64,000 nt of DNA from Sphingomicrobium sp. XHP0239 (GCF_039555325.1 NZ_CP154608.1:2356001-2420000); one strand, 5' to 3'. Shown: positions 26,971 to 36,739, counted from the stretch's first letter. The notes: generated by a model not told the origin, from the letters alone. Numbers and translations: made by a program.

Positions 26971-27813
26971 TTAGATCGCTTTGCCGTCGAAATCGGCGGC
27001 GGAGTGGCGTTCGGGGACCTGTCCGTCCTCGTCGCCCCACTTGCGGTTGACCATGACGGCGCGGCGAGCGGCAGGGCGATCGGCGATCTCGCGGGTCCAG
27101 CGGGCGACGTTTTCATAGGTCGCGATCTGGAGAAACTCGCGCGCCTCCCCATAGGCCTCACCGTCGACCAAGGCCTTGAGCCACGGCCACACTGCCATGT
27201 CGGCGATACTATAATCCGCGCCCGCCAGGTAGTGCGCCGCGCCCAGCCGGCGGTCGGCGACGTCGAAGATCCGCTTGGTTTCCATCGCGTAGCGGTCGAT
27301 GGCGTAACGGATCTTCTCGGGCGCATAATGATAGAAGTGGCCGAAGCCGCCCCCGATGAAGGGACCCGTCCCGACCTGCCAGAACAGCCAGCTCAACATT
27401 TCCGCGCGCGCATCCTCGGGACCGAGAAAGGCGTCGTACTTCTCGGCGAGATGGAGGAGAATGGCGCCGCTTTCGAAGATGCGGACCGGTTCATCGCCAC
27501 TGCGGTCGAGCAGGGCGGGGATCTTCTGGTTGGGATTGAGGGCGGTGAAGCCCGACGTGAACTGCTCGCCCTTCGAAATGTCGATCGGCCATGCGTCATA
27601 GTCGGCGAGATGTCCGGCCTCCACCAGTTCCTCGAGAATCAGCGTCGCCTTCACCCCGTTGGGGGTGGCGAGCGAGTAGAGCTGGAAGGCATGATCGCCG
27701 CTCGGCAGGTCGCGTTCTTCGCGCACCCCCGCGGTCGGGCGGTTGATGCCGGCGAACTTCCCGCCGCTCGACGTATCGGGGTTCCAGACCTTTGGCGGGA
27801 TGTATTCGGGCAT
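26971..27813 (-). CDS. yghU: Glutathione-dependent disulfide-bond oxidoreductase, YghU type
   Basis: About 280 residues from ATG 27813, with AAGGAG 8 bases upstream. The long N-terminal arm (YIPPKVWNPDTSSGGKFAGI) followed by NRPTAG and the FQLYSLATPNGVK thioredoxin-like start are characteristic of YghU/YfcG glutathione transferases. ESGAILLHLAEKYD and the C-terminal helical domain are intact. These enzymes reduce disulfides or peroxides with glutathione rather than conjugating xenobiotics. Confidence 0.92.
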   Translation of the reverse strand: MPEYIPPKVWNPDTSSGGKFAGINRPTAGVREERDLPSGDHAFQLYSLATPNGVKATLILEELVEAGHLADYDAWPIDISKGEQFTSGFTALNPNQKIPALLDRSGDEPVRIFESGAILLHLAEKYDAFLGPEDARAEMLSWLFWQVGTGPFIGGGFGHFYHYAPEKIRYAIDRYAMETKRIFDVADRRLGAAHYLAGADYSIADMAVWPWLKALVDGEAYGEAREFLQIATYENVARWTREIADRPAARRAVMVNRKWGDEDGQVPERHSAADFDGKAI

Positions 27814-27874
27814 GCATTCGTCTCCTTCGCGTCGCTGGCGTCGACATGGGGGTTCGGTCGCGAACCGCAACCGG

Positions 27875-29212
27875 TCACGCGACGAGCGAAGGATCCTCGT
27901 CGATGCGCCGCACGAGCCGGGGCAGCAGAAGCAACTGGAACAGCGCCCGCGCGACGAGGAAGAGCGTGAAGCTCAGCCATAGTCCGCCATTGCCGAGCGG
28001 CCAGGACAGCCAGAGCGCCAGCGCATAGACGATCGTGCCGCCGACCATCGAGAGGAGCAGCGCGCGGGTCCAGCTGGCGCCGACATAGACGCCGTCGAAA
28101 ATGAACCCTGCCACCCCCGCGAACGGAATGAAGACCAGCCAGATCGCCTGCCGCTCCGCCTCCATCGCCACGGCAGGCGTCGCCGCGAAGGAGCGCAGGA
28201 CCGGGTCGGCGAAAAAGGCGAAACCGACAGCGAGAAGGGTGGCGGTCGCAAATCCGCGAACGAGCAGCGCGCGAGTGATGCGGACGAACCCGACCCGGTC
28301 GTGCGCGCCCTTCCGCTCGCCGTTCAGGACCTGCGCGGCATTCTCGAACCCGTCGAGAAGGAGCGCGGAGAAGATGAAGAGCTGGAAGAGGATGGCGTTG
28401 GCGGCGAGCACGACGGGCCCGCGCTCGGCCCCGATGCGGGTCAGCGCGGCGAGCGCGAGGGTGAGGATCAAGGTGCGCAGGAACAGGTCGCGGTTGACCG
28501 AGAGGAAGGGCGCGAGGCTGGCCCGCGAGACGATCGCCCGGTCGCGCGCGACGGCCAGCAGGCGGGCGCCTTTGCCCCCGCGCAGGACCAGCGCGGCGAC
28601 GAGCACCAGCTTGGCGAATTCGGCGATGAAGCTAGACCAGCCGATCCCGGCGATCCCCATGTCGAGCCCGAGCACGAACCACAGCCCGAGCGCGACATTC
28701 AGGAGATTGTAGGCGACCTCGACGATCAGCACCGTGGTCATCCGTCGCTGCCCGACCAGATAGCCGACCAGGGCGAGGTTGAGCATGACGCCCGGCGCGG
28801 TCCAGTAGCGGATCCCCGCGTAGGACGCGGCGGCCTCGTAAACGCGCCCCTCCGCCCCCAGGACGTTCAACGCAGCGGGTAGCAGCAGCGGACGCAGCAG
28901 GAGGAGGAGCGCCGCGATGGCAATCCCGACCGCAAGCCCGCGCAGCAGCACCGCGCTCTGTTCGCGTCGGCCCATCTGCGTGCCCGCCTGCGCGACCAGT
29001 CCCGTCGTGCCGGTCTTGAGAAAGTTCATCACGGTGAACAGAAGCGCGAACAGTCGCGCGCCGATATCGACCGCCCCCTGCGCGGCGGCATCGTCGAGCC
29101 GCCCGACGATCCACACGTCCCCGATCCCGATGAGCGCCGTGGCGACGTTGGTCACCATCGCCGGAAGGGCGATCGCCCAGATGGCGCGCGTATCGAGGCT
29201 GCCCCGCTTCAT
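27875..29212 (-). CDS. MATE family efflux transporter, DinF-like
   Basis: A 445-residue polytopic protein with about 12 hydrophobic segments in two similar halves. The start (RAIWAIALPAMVTNVATALI) and the GIGDVWIVGRL segment fit MATE transporters of the DinF branch. It exports organic cations or drugs using a Na+ or H+ gradient; substrate unknown. It ends 62 bases from yghU on the same strand, so the two may form an operon. Confidence 0.9.
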   Translation of the reverse strand: MKRGSLDTRAIWAIALPAMVTNVATALIGIGDVWIVGRLDDAAAQGAVDIGARLFALLFTVMNFLKTGTTGLVAQAGTQMGRREQSAVLLRGLAVGIAIAALLLLLRPLLLPAALNVLGAEGRVYEAAASYAGIRYWTAPGVMLNLALVGYLVGQRRMTTVLIVEVAYNLLNVALGLWFVLGLDMGIAGIGWSSFIAEFAKLVLVAALVLRGGKGARLLAVARDRAIVSRASLAPFLSVNRDLFLRTLILTLALAALTRIGAERGPVVLAANAILFQLFIFSALLLDGFENAAQVLNGERKGAHDRVGFVRITRALLVRGFATATLLAVGFAFFADPVLRSFAATPAVAMEAERQAIWLVFIPFAGVAGFIFDGVYVGASWTRALLLSMVGGTIVYALALWLSWPLGNGGLWLSFTLFLVARALFQLLLLPRLVRRIDEDPSLVA

Positions 29213-29251
29213 GGCGCCATGCTATGGCGTGCCCATAACGGCAGGGGAAGC

Positions 29252-29635
29252 ATGATGGCGAGGATCACCGGACTGGGCGGCGTGTTCGTCAAACGGGCGG
29301 ACGTCGACAAGACGACCGAATGGTACAAGGACGTCCTCGGCATCGCGGGGGACTATGGCCCGGTGTTCCGGTGGAAGGACGAGCCGCAGGAAGATCCCTT
29401 CAGCCTGTTGTCGAGCTTCCGTTCGGACACGGACTATCTCGACCCCGGCACGATGCCGTTCATGCTCAATTTCCGCGTCGACGATCTCGACGCCTTCCAG
29501 GCGGATTTGGAGGCGAAGGGCGTGGACATTCTCGGGCGACAGGACGAGCCCTATGGCAAGTTCGCGTGGATCCTCGACCCCGACGGAATCAAGATTGAGC
29601 TTTGGGAACAGATCGGGCCGGCGCCCGGCGCCTGA
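29252..29635 (+). CDS. VOC (glyoxalase/bleomycin resistance) family protein
   Basis: A 127-residue protein from ATG 29252, with GGGGAAG upstream. It has one VOC module pair: VFVKRADVDKTTEWYKDVLG at the start, and FAWILDPDGIKIELWEQ near the end, which holds the metal-binding glutamate. Metal-dependent small-molecule enzyme or binding protein; the reaction cannot be read from sequence. Confidence 0.87.
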   Translation: MMARITGLGGVFVKRADVDKTTEWYKDVLGIAGDYGPVFRWKDEPQEDPFSLLSSFRSDTDYLDPGTMPFMLNFRVDDLDAFQADLEAKGVDILGRQDEPYGKFAWILDPDGIKIELWEQIGPAPGA

Positions 29636-29722
29636 GGATGCGATGAATTCCGACGTGCCGGTCGATCGACACGGGATGGCCGGGTGGCGCGCCAGGGCGC
29701 GGCTGGTATGGGTTCGCGCGTC

Positions 29723-30763
29723 ATGACGAGGATCGAGACCCGCATTTCCGATCAGGCCCGCGAACTGGGGTTCGCGGCGTGCGGGTTCGCGCGGGCGGAC
29801 GCGGCGGATGCGGCGGGGGAGCAGTTGCTCGAGTGGATCGCCGAGGGGCGGCACGGCGAGATGGGCTGGATGGACAGCCGCAAGCACCATCGTGTGGGGG
29901 TGAGGGCGCTGTGGCCCGAAGCGCGAAGCGTGATCGCACTGGGCATGAGCTACGCGCCCGCAACCGATCCGATGGCGCTCGAAGCCCGCGGCGAGGTCGG
30001 GCGCATCAGCGTCTATGCGCAGGGCGCCGATTATCACAAGATCGTGAAGCAGAAGCTGAAGGCGCTGGCGCGATGGCTGGTCGAGGAAGAACCGTGCGAG
30101 GTGAAGGTGTTCGTCGATACCGCGCCGGTGATGGAAAAGCCACTCGCCGCCGCGGCGGGGATCGGGTGGCAGGGCAAGCATACGAACCTGCTCAATCGCG
30201 AGGACGGCAACTGGCTGTTCCTCGGGATCATCTATACGACGCTCGATCTGGAGCCGTCGGGTGCGGGGAGCTCGCATTGCGGCAGCTGCACGGCGTGCAT
30301 CGGGGCCTGTCCCACGGGGGCGATCACCGCGCCCCACCGTCTCGATGCTCGGCGGTGTATCTCCTATCTCACCATCGAACATTCCGGCCCCATTCCCGAA
30401 GAGTATCGCGAGGCGATCGGGAACCGGATCTACGGATGCGACGACTGCCTCGCCATCTGCCCGTGGAACCGCTTTGCCGATGCGGCGAACGCGAACGCCA
30501 AGTTCCTGCCGCGCGCCGAACTGGCGGCGCCGTCGCTAGCCGATCTGCTGGCGCTCGAGGACGCGGATTTCCGGGCGATGTTCGCCGGATCGCCGATCAA
30601 GCGGATCGGGCGGGACCGGTTCGTGCGCAATTGCCTGATCGCGGCGGGCAACAGCGGGGACGTATCGCTCCAACCCCGGGTCGAGGCGTTGCGGCGCGAC
30701 CCCGATCCGATCGTGGCGGAGGCGGCCGAGTGGGCCGCTCAAAGACTTTCAGGGCGGGCCTAG
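29723..30763 (+). CDS. queG: Epoxyqueuosine reductase
   Basis: About 346 residues from ATG 29723 (ATG 29708 is also in frame). It reduces epoxyqueuosine to queuosine at the tRNA wobble position, using cobalamin and two 4Fe-4S clusters. The catalytic aspartate lies in VFVDTAPVMEKPLA. The two ferredoxin-type cluster motifs are CGSCTACIGACP and, further on, CDDCLAICPWN. A HEAT-like C-terminus is present. Its stop shares a CTAG with the convergent lipoprotein gene. Confidence 0.95.
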   Translation: MTRIETRISDQARELGFAACGFARADAADAAGEQLLEWIAEGRHGEMGWMDSRKHHRVGVRALWPEARSVIALGMSYAPATDPMALEARGEVGRISVYAQGADYHKIVKQKLKALARWLVEEEPCEVKVFVDTAPVMEKPLAAAAGIGWQGKHTNLLNREDGNWLFLGIIYTTLDLEPSGAGSSHCGSCTACIGACPTGAITAPHRLDARRCISYLTIEHSGPIPEEYREAIGNRIYGCDDCLAICPWNRFADAANANAKFLPRAELAAPSLADLLALEDADFRAMFAGSPIKRIGRDRFVRNCLIAAGNSGDVSLQPRVEALRRDPDPIVAEAAEWAAQRLSGRA

Positions 30764-31122
30764 GGCGTCCTGGCGCGCTCGATCGCGGCGATACAGAGGT
30801 CGCGATCGACGTCCTGCCCGTCGGGGCGGCGCGCGTCGACATGGGTGACCGTCTCGGCCCCGCGGGCGTCGGGATAGAGATAGGCATCGAGCACGCAGCC
30901 GGGTGCGCGAAACTGCAGCATCAGCCCCGACCCCTCGCGCACCTGCAAGACAGGCTGGCCGAGCCGGGTCAGCGTCGCGGCCGAGGACAGTCCGAGCAGC
31001 GGTCCGCTGGTCTGCACCGCCGCGGCGGCGACGGGCGGCGCGACGACGGGACGCGTGTCTTCGATGGGAGCGGCACAGGCGGCCAGCGCGAACAGCGGCA
31101 GCACGCCAAATCGTTTCTTCAT
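30760..31122 (-). CDS. Small hypothetical lipoprotein
   Basis: A 120-residue product from ATG 31122. MKKRFGVLPLFALAACAAP has a clear lipobox (LAAC, Cys16). A Pro/Ala/Val-rich linker precedes a small domain with two cysteines (APGCVLDAYLYPD and RDLCIAAIE). The LTRLGQPVLQVREGSGLMLQ part resembles small SmpA/OmlA-like folds, a weak guess. It probably sits in the outer membrane. Stop overlaps that of queG. Confidence 0.75.
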   Translation of the reverse strand: MKKRFGVLPLFALAACAAPIEDTRPVVAPPVAAAAVQTSGPLLGLSSAATLTRLGQPVLQVREGSGLMLQFRAPGCVLDAYLYPDARGAETVTHVDARRPDGQDVDRDLCIAAIERARTP

Positions 31123-31237
31123 TTCACGGTTCTGCGGTCGAAAGATGAAAGCCGCAAGCCCTTGTTCTCCCACCGGTCCCCTTGCCAATGCGGTCCGTCG
31201 CGCATAGGGGCGGCGGCCACACATCAAGGACGCGTAC

Positions 31238-32236
31238 ATGACCGACACCCGTTATTCCGTGCTCGCGATCGGCAATGCCATCGTCGACGTGATCGCCGAT
31301 GCGACCGACGAGTTTCTCGAGGAACAGGATCTCGACAAGGGCTCGATGCGACTGATCGACGAGGCCGAGGCCGAACGGCTCTACGGGTTGATGGGACAGG
31401 GCCGCGAGGTCTCCGGCGGGTCGGCGGGCAACACCGCCGCGGGGCTGGCGGCGCTGGACGTGAAGACAGGCTTCATCGGGCAGGTGGCCGACGACCAGCT
31501 CGGCGAGATCTACCAGCATGACATCGAGGCCGCGGGGGTCGACTTCATCGTGCCGCCGTCGAGCGACGTCGGCGTGGCGACCGCGCGTTGCCTCATCCTC
31601 GTGACACCCGATGCGCAGCGCACGATGAACACCTTTCTGGGCGCGGCGCAGAAGCTGCCCCCGCAGGCGATCGACGAAGCGACCATCGCGAGCGCAGAAA
31701 TCCTCTATCTAGAGGGTTATCTGTGGGATCCGCCGGGGGCCATCGAGGCGATGAGCAAGGCGATCGATTTTGCCAAGAAGGCGGGACGCAAGGTCGCCTT
31801 CACCCTGTCCGATACGTTCTGCGTCGAGCGGCATCGCGCCGAATTCATGGAATTACTCGACAACGACCGGATCGACATCCTGTTCGCCAACGAGGACGAG
31901 ATCAAGGCGCTGGCCCGCGAGGGGCTGGATGAATCGGTCGCGATCATCGCCGAAAAGGTGCCGCTTCTCGTCGTGACCCGCTCGGAGAAGGGCGCGATCG
32001 CGATGGAGGACGGCTATCGTGCGCGGGTCGGGGCGCAGCCGATCAAGCAGCTCGTCGACACCACCGGAGCCGGCGACCTGTTCGCGGCGGGCTTCCTCGC
32101 CGGACAGGCCAAGGGGCTCGACACCGAAGCCTCGCTCCGCCTCGGCGCGGTCGCCGCCGCCGAGGTCATCCAGCATTACGGCGCGCGGCCCGAAGAGGAC
32201 CTTCGAGTGCTCGCCTCGAAGGTCCTGAACGGCTAG
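31238..32236 (+). CDS. PfkB-family kinase, adenosine kinase-like
   Basis: A 332-residue protein. It has the N-terminal GGSAGNTAAGLAAL sugar-binding motif and the C-terminal DTTGAGDLFAAGFL motif with the catalytic aspartate. The N-terminal IGNAIVDVIADATDEFL is usual for alphaproteobacterial proteins annotated as adenosine kinase. Phosphorylation of adenosine to AMP is likely, but ribokinase-type substrates cannot be excluded. Its stop is shared as CTAG with the convergent permease gene. Confidence 0.9.
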   Translation: MTDTRYSVLAIGNAIVDVIADATDEFLEEQDLDKGSMRLIDEAEAERLYGLMGQGREVSGGSAGNTAAGLAALDVKTGFIGQVADDQLGEIYQHDIEAAGVDFIVPPSSDVGVATARCLILVTPDAQRTMNTFLGAAQKLPPQAIDEATIASAEILYLEGYLWDPPGAIEAMSKAIDFAKKAGRKVAFTLSDTFCVERHRAEFMELLDNDRIDILFANEDEIKALAREGLDESVAIIAEKVPLLVVTRSEKGAIAMEDGYRARVGAQPIKQLVDTTGAGDLFAAGFLAGQAKGLDTEASLRLGAVAAAEVIQHYGARPEEDLRVLASKVLNG

Positions 32237-33813
32237 TCCCGCGCGGGGTCGTGGGCGCCGGGCACCGGCGGCTCGATGTCGTGGACCTCGGTTTCGTGGA
32301 TGACCAGCTTGCCGCGGCCCAGATGGCTGTGCCGATAGCCGTAGGCGAAGTAGATCAGCAGTCCGATCACGGTCCAGACCGGCAGGACGATCATCGCCTC
32401 GAACGGCAGGTTCAGGAACAGAAAGACCGTGCCGAAAATGGTGAGCGGTCCGACCAGCCATAGCGCCGGGGTGCGGAAGCTGCGCTTTCGCGTGGGCTCC
32501 GACCGGCGCAGCAGCATGACCGCGATCGCCACCATCATGAACGCATAGAGCGTCCCGGCGTTGGCGATGTCGGCGAGCTGGCCCACGGGGAAGAAGGCCG
32601 CGCCGACCGCCACGACCAGGCCCGTGAGCGCGGTGACGACGTGCGGGGTCTTCCAGCGCGGATGCACCTTCGACAGGAAGCCGGGCAGCAGTCCGTCGCG
32701 GCTCATCACGAAGAAGATGCGCGTCTGCGCGAACAGCAGCACGAGGATCACCGAAGGAAGCGCGAGGAAGGCGGCGATGCCCAGTGCGTTTCCGATGCCG
32801 GAGAAGCCGATCTGGCGCAGGACATGGGCGAGCGCCTCGTCCGAGCAGACGAGCGCCGCGGCATATTGCGGCAGCGCACACTGGCGGGCGAGTTCTTCCG
32901 ACCCTGCGGGGTAGGGAACGCCGTTCGGCCCCATGATGGGCTGGCCGCCGATCGTGCCGATCGCGCCCGCCGCGACGAGAACGTAGAAGACGGTACAGAT
33001 GAGCAAGCTGCCGACGAGCCCGATGGGGACATTGCGCTGCGGGTTCTTGGTCTCCTCCGCCGCGGTCGAGACGGCGTCGAAGCCGACATAGGCGAAGAAG
33101 ATCGTCGCCGCCGCGCCGACCGCGCCGACGCCCGATCCGAACCCGCCGAACACGCCGGCCGGAAGGAAGGGGTTGAACTGCGCCATGTCGACCGCCGGAA
33201 TGGTCAGCACGATGAAGGCGGTGAGCGCGGTGACCTTGATCAGGACGAGGATGGCGTTGACCTTGGCGCTCTCCGACGTGCCGATGATCAGCAGGCCGGT
33301 GATCAGTAGCGCGATGATCATCGCAGGCAGGTTGATGAAACCGCCCGGTTGCCCGCCCAGCGCGAGCGGACCCGCCGCCAGCCAGGGTGGCAAGGTGATA
33401 CCGAGAAACTCGTCGAGGATGGTGCCCGCGAAATAGCCCGACCAGCCGACCGAGACGGCGCTGCCGGCAATGGCATATTCGAGGACGAGCGCCCAGCCGA
33501 CGGTCCAGGCGAGCAGCTCGCCCATCACCGAATAGGTGTAGGTGTAGGCCGAGCCCGCGACGGGGACCATCGACGCGATTTCGGCATAGCAGAGCGCTGC
33601 GACGACGCAGACGAGCCCCGCGATGACGAAAGCGAGCATGAGACCGGGTCCGGCCTTCTGCGCGCCCGCGCTGGTGAGAACGAAAATTCCGGTGCCGATG
33701 ATGCAGCCGACCCCGAACAGGGTCAGCTGGAGCGCGCCCAACGATCGGTGGAGCGACTTTTCTTCGGCGGCGGCAAGGATGGCATCAAGCGATTTCACGC
33801 GGGCAAACTTCAT
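32233..33813 (-). CDS. APC family amino acid permease, CAT-like
   Basis: About 526 residues from ATG 33813, with at least 12 hydrophobic helices. The core GVGCIIGTGIFVLTSAGAQ in helix 1 and FFAYVGFDAVSTAAEETKNP in the middle are standard for APC permeases of the cationic amino acid transporter branch. A loop with three cysteines near residue 300 (QCALPQYAAALVCSDEA) is longer than usual. Substrate unknown, probably amino acids. Confidence 0.92.
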   Translation of the reverse strand: MKFARVKSLDAILAAAEEKSLHRSLGALQLTLFGVGCIIGTGIFVLTSAGAQKAGPGLMLAFVIAGLVCVVAALCYAEIASMVPVAGSAYTYTYSVMGELLAWTVGWALVLEYAIAGSAVSVGWSGYFAGTILDEFLGITLPPWLAAGPLALGGQPGGFINLPAMIIALLITGLLIIGTSESAKVNAILVLIKVTALTAFIVLTIPAVDMAQFNPFLPAGVFGGFGSGVGAVGAAATIFFAYVGFDAVSTAAEETKNPQRNVPIGLVGSLLICTVFYVLVAAGAIGTIGGQPIMGPNGVPYPAGSEELARQCALPQYAAALVCSDEALAHVLRQIGFSGIGNALGIAAFLALPSVILVLLFAQTRIFFVMSRDGLLPGFLSKVHPRWKTPHVVTALTGLVVAVGAAFFPVGQLADIANAGTLYAFMMVAIAVMLLRRSEPTRKRSFRTPALWLVGPLTIFGTVFLFLNLPFEAMIVLPVWTVIGLLIYFAYGYRHSHLGRGKLVIHETEVHDIEPPVPGAHDPARD

Positions 33814-33918
33814 GGCCCGAAACTCCACCCGCGCCGCCCGAGATTGGGCGGCGGGGGCCTGGTGGATTTACCGACGCTACTTTCCCGGTGGAAGCGGGAA
33901 AATGCGGGGCGTGAATTT

Positions 33919-35361
33919 TTAGCTCGGCAACAGCGCGGGGAAGAGGCCGAACAGCAGCACGAGGAAGACCGCGATCGGGCACAACCACGCGACGAGGAAG
34001 CGCCACAGCGCGAGCGTTCCGCCGGTCAGGCCGGTCTGCTGCTGCACCAGTTTGCGGTCCGCGCGCCAGCCGACGAAGATGGCGAGGAACATGACGCCCA
34101 GCGGCAGCATGATCTTGCCCGTGAAGCCGTCGATCGTGTCGAGGATGTCGGTTTCCGCGAAGATCGACCAGAAGCTCAGGGGCCGCACGTCGGCAAGCAC
34201 GTTGTAGCCGAGCAGCGACAGGACGCCGAGGGCGAAGGCTCCGAGCGCGAACATGGTCGAGGAACGACCGCGCGACAGGCGCATCTCGCCCTTGCCGAAC
34301 GCGGTCGGCACTTCGAGCAGCGAGATAGAGCTGGTCAGCGCCGCGACGAAGATGAGCAGGAAGAAGAGGAAGCCGATCAGCGCGCCGCCCGGCATCGTCT
34401 GGAAGGCAACGGGGAGCGCCTGGAAGACGAGCGTCGGCCCGCCCGCCGGGTCGAGCCCCGCGGCGAAGACGATCGGGAAGATCATCAGGCCCGCGAGCAG
34501 CGCGACCATCGTGTCGGCGAAGGCGATCGTGACCGACATGCCGCCGATCTTGCCCGATTGCTTCAGATAGCTGCCGTAGGTGACGAGCGCCGCCACACCC
34601 AGCGACAGCGAGAAGAGCGCCTGGCCGAGCGCGGAGTTGATCACCTGCGGCGTCAGCGCGTCCCAGTTGGGCGTGAAGAGGAAGGCGACCGCCTCGCTGA
34701 ACTCGCCCGTGGTCGCGCCATAGAGCACGATGCCGACGAGCAGCACGAAGAAGATCGGCATGAGGATCGTGGCGGCTTTCTCGATCCCGCCCGCAACGCC
34801 CTTGTGGACGAACCACCAGGTCACGAGCATGAAGCCCGCGTGCAGCGCGAGCAGCAGCGGCCAGTTTTCGAGGAGCGCGCCGAGACGCGCCTGGATGGTC
34901 TCAACGCTTTCGCCGGCGAAGGCGCCGCCGAAGGGATCGCCGCGCCCGATGGCGTTGATCAGCTCGATCCCCATCACCCCGGCGTAGTAGAGAACCCAGC
35001 CCGCCACGACGCTGTAGAAGGACAGGATGAGGAAGGCCGCGATCGCGCCCAGCGTGCCGACGCCCGCCCAGGCGGTCGAGGCCCCCGAGCGTTGCGCGAC
35101 CTTGCGGATCGATCCGATCGCATCGGTCTGGCCCATCTTGCCGATGAAGATTTCGGCCAGAACCAGCGGAAGGCCGAGGAGCGCGACGAACGCGATGTAG
35201 ACGATCACGAAGGCGCCGCCCCCGCTTTCGCCCGCGAGCGTCGGGAAGCGCCAGATGTTGCCAAGCCCCACCGCTGCGCCGACCGCGGCGAGAATGAAGG
35301 CGGACCGGCTGGACCAGCCCTCGCTCGCGGTCGCGCTTCCCTGTGCTGCGGTTCCTACCAT
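33919..35361 (-). CDS. Sodium-dependent transporter, NSS family
   Basis: About 480 residues from ATG 35361, chosen because GAGG lies 6 bases upstream. Helix 1 reads AAVGAAVGLGNIWRFPTLAG, the sodium-site signature of neurotransmitter:sodium symporters (LeuT-like). At least 11 helices follow. Likely substrate is an amino acid or related compound, imported with Na+. It lies next to the APC permease on the same strand. Confidence 0.93.
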   Translation of the reverse strand: MVGTAAQGSATASEGWSSRSAFILAAVGAAVGLGNIWRFPTLAGESGGGAFVIVYIAFVALLGLPLVLAEIFIGKMGQTDAIGSIRKVAQRSGASTAWAGVGTLGAIAAFLILSFYSVVAGWVLYYAGVMGIELINAIGRGDPFGGAFAGESVETIQARLGALLENWPLLLALHAGFMLVTWWFVHKGVAGGIEKAATILMPIFFVLLVGIVLYGATTGEFSEAVAFLFTPNWDALTPQVINSALGQALFSLSLGVAALVTYGSYLKQSGKIGGMSVTIAFADTMVALLAGLMIFPIVFAAGLDPAGGPTLVFQALPVAFQTMPGGALIGFLFFLLIFVAALTSSISLLEVPTAFGKGEMRLSRGRSSTMFALGAFALGVLSLLGYNVLADVRPLSFWSIFAETDILDTIDGFTGKIMLPLGVMFLAIFVGWRADRKLVQQQTGLTGGTLALWRFLVAWLCPIAVFLVLLFGLFPALLPS

Positions 35362-35441
35362 CAATACCTCCCCCGGATGTTCGTTTGGCGCCAAGGCTTA
35401 AAGGATGACCGGCGCATTACAAGGCGTGAAAGGGCGCGCGC

Positions 35442-35819
35442 CTATTTGGCGAGCATCGGCCCCAACGGTTCTCCGCCGAAGAGGTGGACGTGGAGATGGC
35501 CCACTTCCTGCCCCGCGCGCTGACCCACGTTGGCGAGCAGCCGATAGCCCTGCCGTTCCATCCCGCGGTCGCGGGCGATCTTGCCGACCAGCCGCGTGAA
35601 ATCGACGATTTCCGCGTCGGACGCCGTCGCGGTGAAGTCGTCCCAGCTGACATATCTACCCTTGGGAATGACGAGGATGTGGTGCGCGGCCAGCGGATTG
35701 ATATCGTGAAAGGCGAGGCTGTGGTCGGTTTCCGCTTCCTTGTGACAGGGCAGGTCCCCGCGCAGGATCTTGGCGAAGACATTGTCGTCGTCGTAGGGCT
35801 TCGTGGCGTCGATCGGCAT
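35442..35819 (-). CDS. HIT family nucleotide-binding protein
   Basis: A 125-residue product with the histidine triad HLHVHLF near residue 112 and the upstream HHILVIPKGRY motif. HIT proteins of this size (Hint branch) hydrolyse nucleoside phosphoramidates and similar AMP conjugates. Start ATG at 35819. Confidence 0.93.
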   Translation of the reverse strand: MPIDATKPYDDDNVFAKILRGDLPCHKEAETDHSLAFHDINPLAAHHILVIPKGRYVSWDDFTATASDAEIVDFTRLVGKIARDRGMERQGYRLLANVGQRAGQEVGHLHVHLFGGEPLGPMLAK

Positions 35820-35893
35820 GAGGTCGCTTAATCTCCGTTAAAGCGCAGGTTACGCCCTTGACCCATGCGACAGGCGGGTTCAGGTGGCAAGCC

Positions 35894-36364
35894 ATGAGCG
35901 ACGATGCGCCCGAGAGCCTGATTCCGTACGACGAGATCGTCCAGGAAGCCCTGCGCGCCGTGGTCGGCCGCGTGCTCCGCACGATCGAGGCCGACGGTGC
36001 GCTGCCCGGCGGGCATCATTTCTACATCACCTTCCGCACCCAGCATCCCGACGTCGACATTCCCTCGCACCTGACCGACCGGTTTCCCGAGGAAATGACG
36101 ATCGTGATCCAGCATCGCTTCTGGGACCTGTCGGTCGACGATGTGGGGTTCACCGTGGGGTTGAGCTTCGGGGGCGTACCTTCGACGCTGCGCGTGCCGT
36201 TCGCGGCGGTCACCGATTTCGTCGATCCGGCGGTCGAGTTCAGCCTGAAATTCCAGGCCGCCGAGGATGACGACGGCGTGAAGGGTGATGATCGCGCGCC
36301 GGTCGCCGAGCCGGTCGAGGACGGTTCGAATGTCGTCGCGGTGGATTTCACCAAGAAGAAATAG
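35894..36364 (+). CDS. sspB: SspB, ClpXP adaptor (alphaproteobacterial type)
   Basis: About 156 residues from ATG 35894. It has the SspB fold core (HHFYITFRTQHPDVDIPSHL) used to bind ssrA tags, a variable acidic linker, and a C-terminal VVAVDFTKKK tail that matches the XB motif for docking on the ClpX N-domain. It delivers ssrA-tagged and other substrates to ClpXP. The receiver gene 36365-36724 begins its stop codon at the very next base. Confidence 0.88.
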   Translation: MSDDAPESLIPYDEIVQEALRAVVGRVLRTIEADGALPGGHHFYITFRTQHPDVDIPSHLTDRFPEEMTIVIQHRFWDLSVDDVGFTVGLSFGGVPSTLRVPFAAVTDFVDPAVEFSLKFQAAEDDDGVKGDDRAPVAEPVEDGSNVVAVDFTKKK

Positions 36365-36724
36365 TCAGGCGACCGCTTTCAGCGCGTCGTAGATCTGGTT
36401 CGCGGTCGCGGGTTTCTGGACCAGCGGCACGCCCGGGAACGTCTTGTCGAGCCTGCCGCGATCGGCGTGGCCCGAGAAGAACACGAAACCGTGACCCCGA
36501 TGGCGCGCGATTTCGGCGGCGGGAAACACGTCTTCTCCCTGAAGATCGATATCGAAGACGGCGACGTCGTAATCGGCCTGTCCGGCAAGCTGCTTCGCCT
36601 CGCTCAGGGTACCCGCGGTGCCGACGACATCGACCCCCATCGACGCGAATTCCTGCTCCAGGTCCATCGCGATCAGCACCTCGTCCTCGACGAGAATGAT
36701 TTTGAACGGCGCCTCGCGTGTCAT
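36365..36724 (-). CDS. Single-domain response regulator
   Basis: A 119-residue stand-alone receiver. Acidic residues are at 13-15 (VEDE), phospho-acceptor Asp58 is in AVFDIDLQG, and a lysine sits in LVQKPAT. No output domain. It is next to, and on the same strand as, the HWE kinase gene (15-base gap), so it is the likely partner. Confidence 0.9.
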   Translation of the reverse strand: MTREAPFKIILVEDEVLIAMDLEQEFASMGVDVVGTAGTLSEAKQLAGQADYDVAVFDIDLQGEDVFPAAEIARHRGHGFVFFSGHADRGRLDKTFPGVPLVQKPATANQIYDALKAVA

Positions 36725-36739
36725 GAAACTCGAACCCCT

